64,000 nucleotides of DNA, from NCBI RefSeq assembly GCF_049723905.1, contig NZ_JBJKFD010000001.1, forward strand, positions 1,612,001 to 1,676,000, read 5' to 3'. Of this stretch, positions 33,493 to 42,547 are shown piece by piece. The notes under the pieces were generated by a model. That model searched no databases and was not told where the DNA came from. It saw only the letters and a program-made list of their open reading frames with translations. Both the position numbers and the translations under genes were made by a program. Within the stretch, counting starts at the first letter, position 1; every line of letters starts with the position of its first letter. This DNA is from G963665185 sp049723905 (GTDB lineage Bacteria; Desulfobacterota; Desulfovibrionia; Desulfovibrionales; Desulfovibrionaceae).

Positions 33493-36042
33493 CTAGATTT
33501 CACGCAGCACGGTACGGCTGATGATTTCGTCCTGAACGTCCTTGCACAGTTCCACGAAGAAGGCGCTGTACCCGGCCACGCGGACAACCAGATCGCGGTA
33601 GTTCTCGGGATGCTTCTGGGCATCCAGCAGAACGTCGTTGTCCAGGTAGTTGAACTGCATTTCGCCGTTGCCCAGCATGCAGGCGGTGCGCAGCAGCGTG
33701 ATGACGCCGTTGCGTCCTTCCGGGGTTTCCAGAAGACCGGACATGAGCTTGAAGTTGTGCACCATGCCGATGTTCATGCAGTCGTTGGCCATTTTGGAAA
33801 CGGACTTGATGATGGCCGTGGGGCCTTTGTAGTCCGCGCCCTGCGTGGGGCTGATGCCGTCGGACAGCGGCATCCAGGCGTCGCGTCCGTTGGCGGATGC
33901 GCCCAGCAGCTGGCCGAAAGGCGTGTTGTTGGAAATGGACAGGGTGCCGTGGCTCAACACCGAGTACAGGGTCTTGTACCGACGGTGATCCGTTTCCGTG
34001 AAGTGGATCAGGTCGGCGGCGATCAGGTCGGCATAGTCGTCGTCGTTGCCGTACTTGGGCGCGGCGAGACAATCGGCCTTGATCTGCTCGTAGCCTTCAA
34101 AGTTGGCCTTGAGGGCTTCGTTGAGCTGAGCCAGGGTATATTTCTTGTCGTCGTAAACCAGCTTCTTGATGGCGGCCATGGAGTCGGCATAGGTAGCCAG
34201 TCCGCTCCAGACCACGCCGGGGCCGAAGTTGTACATGGCACCACCGGCGGCAACGTCCTTGCCGGATTCCATGCAGCCTTCGTACATGATGGACATGAGC
34301 GGTTTCGGTGCCATGTCGCGGTGTACGCGCTGGGAAATGACGGTCGCCACGCTGGTCCATTTGGTGACGTACTTGATCATCTCCTTCACGGCGGCGTCGA
34401 ACTTCTCGTACGTGTCGTACTGGCTGATGTCGCCGTAGTCCGGGCAGACTTCCTTGCCGTACCAGAGCGGCACACCGTGGTTGAGTACCAGTTCGATGCA
34501 GATGGGCCACTGGGTGTAGGCAGTGGATGTCCACTGATACAGGCGGCCAGACTTCTGCGGTTCCACGCAACCCATCAGGCAGTAGTCGCGGGCGTCTTCA
34601 ATGGACACGCCCTTGGCCAGCATCATCTTGATGTGGGTGTCGTCGAAGTGCACGGCGGGAAAGCCCATGCCGGAACGGATAACGTCGACGATCTTTTCCA
34701 GATACTTCTGGGGCGACTTGTTGTGAACGCGGGTGGCGAGAGAGGGCTGGTAGATGCGAACGTGGCGCACCGCGTCCATGAGCAGATAGGTCAGGTCGTT
34801 GGTGGCGTCGCGTCCGTCACGGGTAACACCGCCCACGCACATGTTCACAAAGGGCTGATACCCGGCAAAAAACTTGGAACCGCCTTCGCTGGTGATCCAC
34901 ATCATTTCGGACATCTTCACCAGCATGCAGCCTGCCAGGTCAAAGGCTTCGTATTCGGTCAGACGGCCGGATTCGAGGTCTGCCTTGAAAAAGGGATACA
35001 TGTACTGGTCAACACGGCCGATGGACATGCCGGTCTGGTTTTCTTCCACCACCAGCAGGGACTCGATGGTCCACACGGCCTGGATGGCTTCCCAGAAGGT
35101 TTCGGGCTTGTGGGCCGGAACCCGTGCGTTGACTTCGGAAATCTTGAGCAGCTCGGCCTTGCGCTTGGGATCGGTCTCCTTGGCGGCAAGTTCGGCAGCG
35201 TATTCGGACATGCGCTTGGCGTAGATCATTACGCCTTCCGTGGTATCGATGACCGACTTGTAGAAGTAGATCTTGTCGATATCCTCGGGGTTCTTGTAGT
35301 CCAGATGTTCCAGGTGCTCCTTGGCTTCGCGCTGGATGTCCAGCATGCCCTTCTTCATCAGAATGACGTCGTAGCCGGGGTTGGAGTCGCCACCGCCGTT
35401 CACCGCGTGGTAGGAGCAGTCCGAAACAAAGGACTCACCGGAAAGTTCCCACAGCCCGGCTTCGCGGTACTGGCCTTCGCAATATTCATCTACGGATTTG
35501 CTCGCCCAGAACGGAAAGAGCTCCTCACGCATGATCTTTTTGTCTTCATCGGAAATATAAAAAGGGTCCTGCGGACGCGTGCCGATGGTGTCGATTTCGT
35601 CCTGCATCCAACGCCATGCAAGGTCCGGGGAGAAAGCGCCGGCGCGGGGAGCACCATTGGGAGCACCCACGATGAGTTCGTGGTCCTGGATCACCAGCGG
35701 AGCGGTTTCGCAGCAGTAGCGGAAGCATTTACCACGCAGCAGAATCTTGGGCATGCCGGGGTTTTCCTTGGCAATCTTGGTGATGGCCCGGGCCCGGTGG
35801 GTGGTGATGCTGGGAACCTGCTTGAGAAAGTTCTCCTTGAGTTTTACATGGCGCTCGGTAGGACCTTCCGGAATCCCGGTGCAGTCCGAGGAGGCGGCGA
35901 CGCAAGTGGGGTGCGCGTCCGATTTCTTTTTCAGTATTTCGGCGGACACGCCCTCGAAAATTTTCTTCAGAGATGCGCGTTCTTCCTGACTCAGGTTCTT
36001 TGTCGCTTCTGCGAGCTTATTGGAAAAATCGTGAAGATCCAC
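33493..36042 (-). CDS. cutC: CutC, choline trimethylamine-lyase (glycyl radical enzyme)
   Basis: The 849-residue glycyl radical enzyme cleaves choline to trimethylamine and acetaldehyde. The residues known from the D. alaskensis enzyme (Tyr208, Asp216, Phe395, Cys489, Glu491, Thr502, Gly821) are all present with a constant +3 offset: Y211, D219, F398, C492 and E494 in GCVEPQKSG, T505, and G824 in RVAGYS. This separates it from pyruvate formate-lyase, glycerol dehydratase and other relatives. The length is that of the type I enzyme; the longer enterobacterial type has an extra N-terminal region. The start is a GTG preceded by CTGGAGGAAGC. The N-terminal 40 residues are helical and may target the enzyme to the shell. 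It lies between the cysteine-less dehydrogenase and CutD genes. Confidence 0.97.
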   Translation of the reverse strand: MDLHDFSNKLAEATKNLSQEERASLKKIFEGVSAEILKKKSDAHPTCVAASSDCTGIPEGPTERHVKLKENFLKQVPSITTHRARAITKIAKENPGMPKILLRGKCFRYCCETAPLVIQDHELIVGAPNGAPRAGAFSPDLAWRWMQDEIDTIGTRPQDPFYISDEDKKIMREELFPFWASKSVDEYCEGQYREAGLWELSGESFVSDCSYHAVNGGGDSNPGYDVILMKKGMLDIQREAKEHLEHLDYKNPEDIDKIYFYKSVIDTTEGVMIYAKRMSEYAAELAAKETDPKRKAELLKISEVNARVPAHKPETFWEAIQAVWTIESLLVVEENQTGMSIGRVDQYMYPFFKADLESGRLTEYEAFDLAGCMLVKMSEMMWITSEGGSKFFAGYQPFVNMCVGGVTRDGRDATNDLTYLLMDAVRHVRIYQPSLATRVHNKSPQKYLEKIVDVIRSGMGFPAVHFDDTHIKMMLAKGVSIEDARDYCLMGCVEPQKSGRLYQWTSTAYTQWPICIELVLNHGVPLWYGKEVCPDYGDISQYDTYEKFDAAVKEMIKYVTKWTSVATVISQRVHRDMAPKPLMSIMYEGCMESGKDVAAGGAMYNFGPGVVWSGLATYADSMAAIKKLVYDDKKYTLAQLNEALKANFEGYEQIKADCLAAPKYGNDDDYADLIAADLIHFTETDHRRYKTLYSVLSHGTLSISNNTPFGQLLGASANGRDAWMPLSDGISPTQGADYKGPTAIIKSVSKMANDCMNIGMVHNFKLMSGLLETPEGRNGVITLLRTACMLGNGEMQFNYLDNDVLLDAQKHPENYRDLVVRVAGYSAFFVELCKDVQDEIISRTVLREI

Positions 36043-36071
36043 TTTGCTTCCTCCAGTTAACGGATACTCTT

Positions 36072-37577
36072 CTATTTTGCAGACTCACCCAAAACCCCGA
36101 TCGCCTCCATCAGGATCCGGTGCAGGGCCTGTACCTTAGATGCTTCGCAAGTGACCTCACGCCTTTCGCCTTCCTCATGGGAAGACCCGGCGCCGGTGTT
36201 TGATCCGAGGGCCGCAGCCCCATCAACCCGGCGCACGCCGTAGCCCACCTTGCGCGTATAAATGAGATTTCGGGGTGACACGTTGTCTGCGGTAATGCCG
36301 CTTCCGGCCGAGCCGCTCCCCAAAGTCATTGCAGGAAAGAGATTCGTGGTGATCCCCATGCCTCCGAACGAGGCCGGGGTGTTGACCAGCAGCCTGCCCA
36401 CGGGTTTCTTGAGGGCGAACTGCCGGATGACTTCTTCGTTGCCGGAATGGATGACCAGCGTATGCGCGTTGCGTTCGTGCAAAAGCAGCTCGATGCACTT
36501 TTCACAGGCGTGCATCCAGTCGTCCTCCACGTAATACGCCAGCACCGGTGCCAGCAGCTCGCGGGAATACGGATCGTTGTCGGTCACGTATTTGCGGTCC
36601 GCCACCAGCATGGTTGTTCCGTCGGGAACAAAAAAACCGGCACGCTTGGCCAGGATCTCGGCGGATCTGCCGATGCTTCCAGGCTTGCGGCATCCATTGG
36701 AGTCGAACATCAGGGAAGCCAGTTTGCGGGATTCCTCGTTCGACATGAAATGCGCACCGTTTTCCGCCAGGGCCTGACGGACCTGATCGGAAACGCAGGC
36801 GTCCACCACCACGGACTGTTCGGCAGACGGTGCAATACCGTTGTCGAAGGTCTTGCTCATCACGATGTCGCGAGCTGCCTGTGCTATGTCCGCAGTGCGC
36901 TCCACAAATGCGGGGCCGTTGCCTGTTCCCCCATAGATGACGGGCTTTCCGGAGCCGCGGGCGGATTCCAGCATTCCCGGAACGCCCGTCATCAGAACCA
37001 AAGAGGTGGCGGGATGGTTCATCAACTCCTGGGTGCCGCTCTTGGTGACGGTTTCCAGATAGGTGAGACACCCCTCGGGAAGACCGTGCGCCTGGGCGGC
37101 GTTGATGATGATGTCCAGCGCCCACCGTATGCTCTTGCGAGCAGCGGGATGGGGAGAAAAAATAACGGCATTGCCCGATTTGATGGCGAGCAGCGCGGTA
37201 TAGATGGTGGTGGAAACGGGGCTGGTGAAAGGACTCAGCGCGACGACCACGCCCACCGGGACACCGATGTCCATGAGCCGGTTGGATTCGTCTTCGCCAA
37301 TGATGCCGACGCAGCGCATGCCCCGCAATTGCTCACGTACGCGGGTACAGACGAAACGGTTCTTGAACCATTTGTCCTCTACCCTACCGCAATCGGTCTC
37401 CTCGCAGGACATGACGGCGAGTTCGTGGGCATGTTCTGCCACGGCGTCTGCCACACATTCGACAACTGCATCCAATTGCTCCTGCGTGAACGTCGCCAGC
37501 TTTTTCTGAGCCATACAGGCGTTTTCGGAAAGAATCCTGGCCTGTTGGATGGAGAGCAGGTCGTTGTCAACTATCAT
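36072..37577 (-). CDS. Aldehyde dehydrogenase paralogue lacking the catalytic cysteine
   Basis: The 501-residue protein is clearly a paralogue of the enzyme encoded at 30019 (LLSIQQARIL, SPFTSPVSTTIYTALLAIKSGNAVIFSPHPAARKSI, GGTGNGPAFVERTADI). At the active site, however, FDNGTICASEQS is replaced by FDNGIAPSAEQS, putting Pro250 in place of the nucleophilic cysteine. I checked this in the bases (GCA CCG TCT on the minus strand). The fold, NAD-site sequences and a C-terminal helix (SKVQALHRILMEAIGVLG, encapsulation-peptide-like) are kept, and there is no frameshift. It lies directly before cutC. It is probably not an aldehyde dehydrogenase; a structural, scaffold or regulatory role in the compartment is an inference. 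Confidence 0.9.
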   Translation of the reverse strand: MIVDNDLLSIQQARILSENACMAQKKLATFTQEQLDAVVECVADAVAEHAHELAVMSCEETDCGRVEDKWFKNRFVCTRVREQLRGMRCVGIIGEDESNRLMDIGVPVGVVVALSPFTSPVSTTIYTALLAIKSGNAVIFSPHPAARKSIRWALDIIINAAQAHGLPEGCLTYLETVTKSGTQELMNHPATSLVLMTGVPGMLESARGSGKPVIYGGTGNGPAFVERTADIAQAARDIVMSKTFDNGIAPSAEQSVVVDACVSDQVRQALAENGAHFMSNEESRKLASLMFDSNGCRKPGSIGRSAEILAKRAGFFVPDGTTMLVADRKYVTDNDPYSRELLAPVLAYYVEDDWMHACEKCIELLLHERNAHTLVIHSGNEEVIRQFALKKPVGRLLVNTPASFGGMGITTNLFPAMTLGSGSAGSGITADNVSPRNLIYTRKVGYGVRRVDGAAALGSNTGAGSSHEEGERREVTCEASKVQALHRILMEAIGVLGESAK

Positions 37578-37643
37578 CGCGGTCCCCTTTTCCTTCCCGG
37601 CTAAATCGGTCGTAGGTCGTCAGCCACCACGCGGCGCACAGCG

Positions 37644-38261
37644 CTAGGGCAACAAGTTCTCGATGGTATAAATGCTTGTGATCTTATCCAGATCGGGGTG
37701 GGGGGTGGGAATGACCACGGAGCTGTAAACCTCGGTTCCCATGGCTTCCACGGCTTTTACACCGGCTGCCACGGCAGACTCGCAGGCTGCCACATCGCCG
37801 CGAACCAGCACCGAGATGTACCCGGAGGCAACGTTTTCGTAGCCGATCAGTTCCACGTCCGCGGTTTTGATCATGGCATCAGCTGCTTCCAGAACGTAAA
37901 CAATTCCGAATGTTTCAATGAGTCCCAGCGCGCGAAAGCGTTGGGAAGCACGGTCATCTTCCGGGACATCGGGGACGGCGTGCACAGATACAATGTCGCC
38001 GACGCCGCGGATGGGGCGAGGCATGACGTTGTGTGCTGTCAGCTTGCCGATTTCGGCGGCTGCGGCAGCGCCGGAATCCACGGATGCACGAACGGCAGCC
38101 ACATCGCCCTTGACCATGACGGCAACCAGGGTGGATCCAACGTTTTCATAGGAAATGAGCTGGACGTCAGCCGTCTTCAGCATCCTGTCCGCGCCATAAA
38201 TTGCCGGAACCATTCCAAGCGTTTCGATAAGGCCCAGGGCCTCCTCGCCATAATACCTCAT
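37644..38261 (-). CDS. BMC-T tandem-domain shell protein, first gene of the choline operon
   Basis: The 205-residue protein has two tandem BMC domains with matching cores (ALGLIETLGMVPAIYGADRMLKTADVQLISYENVGST and ALGLIETFGIVYVLEAADAMIKTADVELIGYENVASG). It therefore forms trimers that tile as pseudohexamers. It lacks the pore cysteine of the PduT-like pair. The ATG at 38261 has GGGAG upstream; an upstream in-frame ATG adds unconserved residues. It is the promoter-proximal gene about 95 bases after the predicted start of transcription. Confidence 0.9.
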   Translation of the reverse strand: MRYYGEEALGLIETLGMVPAIYGADRMLKTADVQLISYENVGSTLVAVMVKGDVAAVRASVDSGAAAAAEIGKLTAHNVMPRPIRGVGDIVSVHAVPDVPEDDRASQRFRALGLIETFGIVYVLEAADAMIKTADVELIGYENVASGYISVLVRGDVAACESAVAAGVKAVEAMGTEVYSSVVIPTPHPDLDKITSIYTIENLLP

Positions 38262-38360
38262 ACAGTCTCCCATACTGCTGATGTTACAGCCCATGGCTGG
38301 GGTATAAAACGGCCACCTGAACTCAATTCGCGTAAACAAAATCTTTTTGAATCTTTGAAA

Positions 38361-38392
38361 AGCTTAGCCCTTCCCCCATAGGGGAAAGTCAA
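38361..38392 (-). promoter_or_regulatory. MerR-type promoter of the cut microcompartment operon
   Basis: On the minus strand TTGACT (38392-38387) is followed directly by the dyad TTCCCCTATGGGGGAA (38386-38371). CTAAGC at a 19-base spacing or TAAGCT at 20 then serves as a weak -10. The arrangement and dyad match the promoter at 18559. It also resembles the promoter type used by BmrR, a MerR-family activator. Being weak on its own but with a good -35 fits an activator-dependent promoter. Confidence 0.68.
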
Positions 38393-39108
38393 CATACTTT
38401 CTCAAAACCCTTTCAAATTTCTTTTAACAGCAAGAAATAAAAGGACTTTTTTAAAAATATCTTTGTGTGCAGGCAATCCAGAACCACAAATCGACAAAGA
38501 GATAATTTATGTAAGAAAGACGTTAGCCTGCCGCGAACATCGGCATGAAGCTTTGATTTCATGGTTATTTTCAGGCGTGGAAAAGAAAACCGTGACGCCC
38601 TCCCATTAGGGGGAATGATGGAGGGAAAAAATCGGGTTTGGCCGATAAAAGCCGCAGCCAAAAATGGCCCAAAGCAGCCTCGCTGTTACGACTGTTTTTT
38701 TTGAGGAGGAGAGCAAAAGACGGGGGCAGTAACGCAGCTCGACCACGCAAAAGCCAGCCGCGAGTGTACCTTGAAAGACCAGGGAAGTACCCGGCCTGTC
38801 AGAGTCAATACGAAGAAAAGCCGTCCCAGAGGAAACCGGGGACAGCACTCACACAGGAGTAAGAGCCAGCGGAAAGGGAGAGAGCTGCGGGGAGGGAGAA
38901 AACCTCAAAGGTCGCATTCCACTGGTGACACGGTGGAGAGGTCTTTTGGCCTCCTGCCTGTGACACCTGCGACACCCGTAACACAGGGGGGAACCTGACT
39001 CGGCGGGCTGAACCCGCCAAGTCAGGCCGATGTCGCTTTCACATGCCAAACCAATGTACAGCAAAAGATCTGAAGCAAATGAAAAACTTCAGTTTTGCAG
39101 ATGCTCAA
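38393..39108. other. Intergenic region between the cut and polyamine operons
   Basis: About 700 bases without a gene. It holds a further CCC-rich dyad at 38598-38615 (CCCTCCCATTAGGGGGAA) without promoter hexamers. A strong hairpin at 38994-39026 pairs CCTGACT and GGCGGG with CCCGCC and AGTCAGG around CTGAA. A weak stem at 39070-39092 (CTGAAG/CTTCAG, then TCTTTT on the minus strand) may end the polyamine operon transcript. Confidence 0.5.
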
Positions 39109-40473
39109 TTAGTCCACACAATATGATTTCTCGTTCACAAAGGCCCGTATTCCAAAGGGCCCGAGTTCACGGCCGTATCCTGAATTCTTGATGCCGCCAA
39201 AGGCCAGTGCGGGATCGCTCCGGACCAGGCCGTTCACAAACACGGTGCCGGACTCGACCTGCCGGGCTATCTCCAGCCCTTTTTCCGCATCACCGGTCCA
39301 GACGGAACCGCCCAGGCCGAATGGAGTGTCGTTCGCCAGGGCAACGGCTTCCTCCACGCTTTGCACGCTGAAGACCAGGGCCACCGGGCCGAAAAGTTCT
39401 TCCTTGCACACGTCCGCGTCGGTGGGGACGTCCCGGATGATGGTCAGAGGGTAGTACGCCCCCTTGCCCTCGGGCACCACCCCGCCGCGAATCAGCTTGC
39501 CCCCGGCGGACAGGCACCTGTCCACCTGGCTCTGCAACTCGTCGCGCAGGGCCATGGAAGCCATGGGACCGACCTTGATTTCCGGGTCCATGGGATCGCC
39601 AATGGGCAGGCCGTCCATTTCCTTGGAAAGCGCCTGCACAAAAGCGTCGCAGACCTCTTCCAGCACAATGAACCGCTTGGCCGCAATGCATGTCTGCCCC
39701 GTGTTGCTGCACCGGGAAAGAGCCGCCACAGAAGCCGCCTTGTCCAGATCCGCATCGGGCAGAACAATAAAGGGATCACTCCCGCCCAGCTCCATGACGC
39801 TCTTCTTGAGCCGGGCTCCGGCTGCCGCAGCCACCTTGCGTCCTGCGCCCTCACTGCCGGTCAGGCTCACGCCCACCACGGAGTCATGGTCGAGCACGGT
39901 TTCCACCTGCCGCGCGCCAATAAGCAGGGTTCGGAAAACATCGTCGGGAAAATCACTCAGCGCAAAGGCCTGTTCAATGGCCATGGCGCATTGGGGAACA
40001 TTGGAGGCATGCTTCAGCACCATGGTATTGCCCGCCATCAGCGTGGGCGCGGCAATGCGCACCACCTGCCAGTACGGGAAGTTCCAGGGCATGACGGACA
40101 ACACCGTGCCCATGGGGGCATACTCCACAAAGGCCTTTGTACCCACTCCGGGGACGGGCTCGGGAGCCAGCAATTGTTCGCCGTGCTGTGCATAATATTC
40201 ACACACCGTGGCGCACTTGAGCACTTCGCCCTTTCCCACGCCCACGGGCTTGCCCATTTCACTGGCCATTATAGCGGCATACTCCGCAGCCCGGTCACGC
40301 AAAACCGCAGCCAGACTGTTGAGGCAGTCGGCACGTTTTTGCAGCGGCGTGTTTTTCCAGCTGGCATATGCGGCCTGCACACGTTCCAGAGTGGAAATGA
40401 CAGCCGCCGGTTCAAGTTCGGCAAAGGTTTTTTCCAACTCGCCGGTGGCCGGGTTGATACTTTGAATCGCCAT
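39109..40473 (-). CDS. NAD(P)-dependent succinate-semialdehyde dehydrogenase
   Basis: The 454-residue aldehyde dehydrogenase begins AIQSINPATGELEKTF. It has PWNFPYWQVVRIAAPTLMAGNTMVLKHASN, the general base in MELGGSDPFIVL and the catalytic cysteine in NTGQTCIAAKRFIV. This pattern is that of Sad/GabD-type succinate-semialdehyde dehydrogenases. It would finish the pathway by making succinate. The ATG at 40473 is preceded by AAGGAAAAG; the frame extends to 40557 without conserved sequence. It is the last gene of the polyamine operon. Confidence 0.86.
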   Translation of the reverse strand: MAIQSINPATGELEKTFAELEPAAVISTLERVQAAYASWKNTPLQKRADCLNSLAAVLRDRAAEYAAIMASEMGKPVGVGKGEVLKCATVCEYYAQHGEQLLAPEPVPGVGTKAFVEYAPMGTVLSVMPWNFPYWQVVRIAAPTLMAGNTMVLKHASNVPQCAMAIEQAFALSDFPDDVFRTLLIGARQVETVLDHDSVVGVSLTGSEGAGRKVAAAAGARLKKSVMELGGSDPFIVLPDADLDKAASVAALSRCSNTGQTCIAAKRFIVLEEVCDAFVQALSKEMDGLPIGDPMDPEIKVGPMASMALRDELQSQVDRCLSAGGKLIRGGVVPEGKGAYYPLTIIRDVPTDADVCKEELFGPVALVFSVQSVEEAVALANDTPFGLGGSVWTGDAEKGLEIARQVESGTVFVNGLVRSDPALAFGGIKNSGYGRELGPFGIRAFVNEKSYCVD

Positions 40474-40560
40474 TGTCGTTTTCTTTTCCTTGTTAAGCGT
40501 CCGTAAGGGCCAGGTGCCGGGAATCTCCCCCAAACCTATACGCCTGTTCGGCAACAAACA

Positions 40561-41436
40561 CTACGATGCCACCGAAGCCGAGCCGCAGCCAAGCAGGCCG
40601 CCGTACAGTGACGGTCTGCGGTCCCGAAAGACGCCCCAGCCCGCCCGAAGCTCGCGGATTTCATCAAAATCGAACTCGGCCAGCAGAACATCCTCCGTTT
40701 CCTTGTCGGCCTGGTGGATTATCTCCCCGGTGGGCCCGGCAATAAAGGACGATCCGTAGAACGTAATTTCACTGCTTTCCCCAACTTCCTTGCCGATGCG
40801 GTTGGAGGCCACCAGGGGCATCACGTTGGCCCCGGCATGCCCCTGCATGACACGGGTCCAATGGCCCGAAGAGTCCCAGTCCGGCTTGGGCGGTTCCGAG
40901 CCTATGGCCGTGGGGTACATCAGGATATCCGCCCCCCTCAAAGCCATGGAACGGGCGCATTCCGGGAACCATTGGTCCCAGCAGATGCCCACGCCAATGT
41001 TGCCGTAGCGCGTGTTCCAGACCTTGAATCCCGTATCGCCGGGATTGAAATAGTATTTTTCCTGATACCCGACGCCGTCGGGGATGTGCGTTTTGCGGTA
41101 CACACCCAAAATGCTCCCGTCCGCGTCGATCATGGCCAGGGAGTTGTAGTACGCCTGCCCGTCCTTTTCAAAAAAGCTCACGGGCAGAACAACCTCCAGC
41201 TCGCGGGCCAGCTCCCGCATACGCATAACGGCAGGGTCCTGGGCCAGGGGATGAGCCAGAGCAAAATACTCCGGCTTCTGGTCCTGGCAGAAATAGGGAG
41301 TGGAAAACAATTCCTGCAGCAGGACGATATCCGCCCCGCCGCGCTTTGCCTGTCTGATGAGACTTTCGGCATGGTCGATGTTTTTCCGCGCATCGTCTAC
41401 GCAGGCCATCTGGGTGGCTGCCACTGTAATCTTCAT
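40561..41436 (-). CDS. aguB: N-carbamoylputrescine amidohydrolase
   Basis: The 291-residue nitrilase-family protein has the Glu-Lys-Cys triad visible as E42 (LLQELF), K115 (YRKTHIPD) and C152 (GVGICWDQWFPE). The sequence AGANVMPLVASNRIGKE matches AguB. It hydrolyses N-carbamoylputrescine to putrescine, CO2 and ammonia. It follows the agmatine deiminase gene by 15 bases, the usual partner order. Confidence 0.94.
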   Translation of the reverse strand: MKITVAATQMACVDDARKNIDHAESLIRQAKRGGADIVLLQELFSTPYFCQDQKPEYFALAHPLAQDPAVMRMRELARELEVVLPVSFFEKDGQAYYNSLAMIDADGSILGVYRKTHIPDGVGYQEKYYFNPGDTGFKVWNTRYGNIGVGICWDQWFPECARSMALRGADILMYPTAIGSEPPKPDWDSSGHWTRVMQGHAGANVMPLVASNRIGKEVGESSEITFYGSSFIAGPTGEIIHQADKETEDVLLAEFDFDEIRELRAGWGVFRDRRPSLYGGLLGCGSASVAS

Positions 41437-41451
41437 ACCTTATCTCCAAAA

Positions 41452-42540
41452 CTAAAACGGAATTTTTCCCACACCTGCGGGCTGCTGCTGGGTGATGCAG
41501 TGAATGCCTCCCCCGCCCTTGAAAATGGGCAGGGAATCCACAACCACCAGTTTGCGATCCGGGTACAGACGCCGGAAAAGCTCGTATGCAACCGCGTCGT
41601 TGGCATCGCCAAAGGAGGACATGACCACGCCGCCGTTGGCCATGTAGAAGTTGATGTACGACAGGTCGAGCCGCTTGCCCTCGTGCTCCACATACTCGGG
41701 CTGGGGCACGGTGATTATTTCCACGGGCCGTCCGGCTGCGTCGCAGGAAAGCTCCAGCCGATGCATATTGTCCTGAAAGACCTTGTAATTTGGGTCTTTG
41801 GGATCATCGCACGATTGGATGAGAACCACACCGGGCCGCACAAAGCAGGATACAATGTCCACATGGCCGTTGGTGTCGTCACCGTCCAGGCCCTCGCCCA
41901 GCCAGATGACCTGGCGTATGCCCAGATAGGCGGCAAACAGCTCCTCGAAATCACGCTTGGTAAGGCCGATGTTCCGGGCCGGGTCCAGCAGGCACTGCTC
42001 CGTGGTGATGAGCGTGCCCTCCCCGTCCACATGGATGGAACCGCCTTCCAGAATAAAGGGTGCCACGTAGCGGCGGATGTCTTCCCGGGCCAGAATATCC
42101 AGGGCCATGGATTCGTCGTTGGTCTTGGGGGCGTAAAAATGGCCCCAACCGTTGAACATCCAGTCTATTCCTGCCACCTCGCCCCGGTCATTAACCACAA
42201 AGGTCGGGCCGGAGTCACGGGTCCAGGCATCTTCCACGCGGGAAGGAACCACCTTTACCGAATTCCCGCACATTTCCGCAGCCTGGGCCAGATCGTCGGG
42301 ATGGGCCAGCATGACCACCTCCTCGAACCCGGCCACGGCTTGGGCGACCGCAGAGTAGGCCGTACGGGTCTCCTGCATTCCGGCCCCCCAAAGTTCGACC
42401 AAACGCGGCCAAGCCATCCAGCACCGCGAGTGCGGGGCCCATTCCGCAGGCATGAAGAAATTGTCCGAAGCCGGGGTACGCACGGGGATGTAGTTGAATC
42501 CCCGTGGCGGTGCCGGTGTCCGTATTGCTGCGTCAGCCAT
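41452..42540 (-). CDS. aguA: Agmatine deiminase
   Basis: The 362-residue peptidyl-arginine-deiminase-family protein has MPAEWAPHSRCWMAWP near the start, the substrate-binding EGLDGDDTNGHVD and RDSGPTFVV, and the catalytic C348 in GGGGIHCITQQQP at the C-terminus. It converts agmatine to N-carbamoylputrescine and ammonia. It is followed by aguB and preceded, with 7 bases between, by the aminobutyraldehyde dehydrogenase gene. Confidence 0.95.
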   Translation of the reverse strand: MADAAIRTPAPPRGFNYIPVRTPASDNFFMPAEWAPHSRCWMAWPRLVELWGAGMQETRTAYSAVAQAVAGFEEVVMLAHPDDLAQAAEMCGNSVKVVPSRVEDAWTRDSGPTFVVNDRGEVAGIDWMFNGWGHFYAPKTNDESMALDILAREDIRRYVAPFILEGGSIHVDGEGTLITTEQCLLDPARNIGLTKRDFEELFAAYLGIRQVIWLGEGLDGDDTNGHVDIVSCFVRPGVVLIQSCDDPKDPNYKVFQDNMHRLELSCDAAGRPVEIITVPQPEYVEHEGKRLDLSYINFYMANGGVVMSSFGDANDAVAYELFRRLYPDRKLVVVDSLPIFKGGGGIHCITQQQPAGVGKIPF

Positions 42541-42547
42541 GATTCTC

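Noticed and set aside
33388..36060. An 890-codon open frame on the plus strand
   Set aside because: It mirrors cutC over its whole length. The minus-strand frame has all the CutC active-site residues, while the plus-strand translation is low-complexity.
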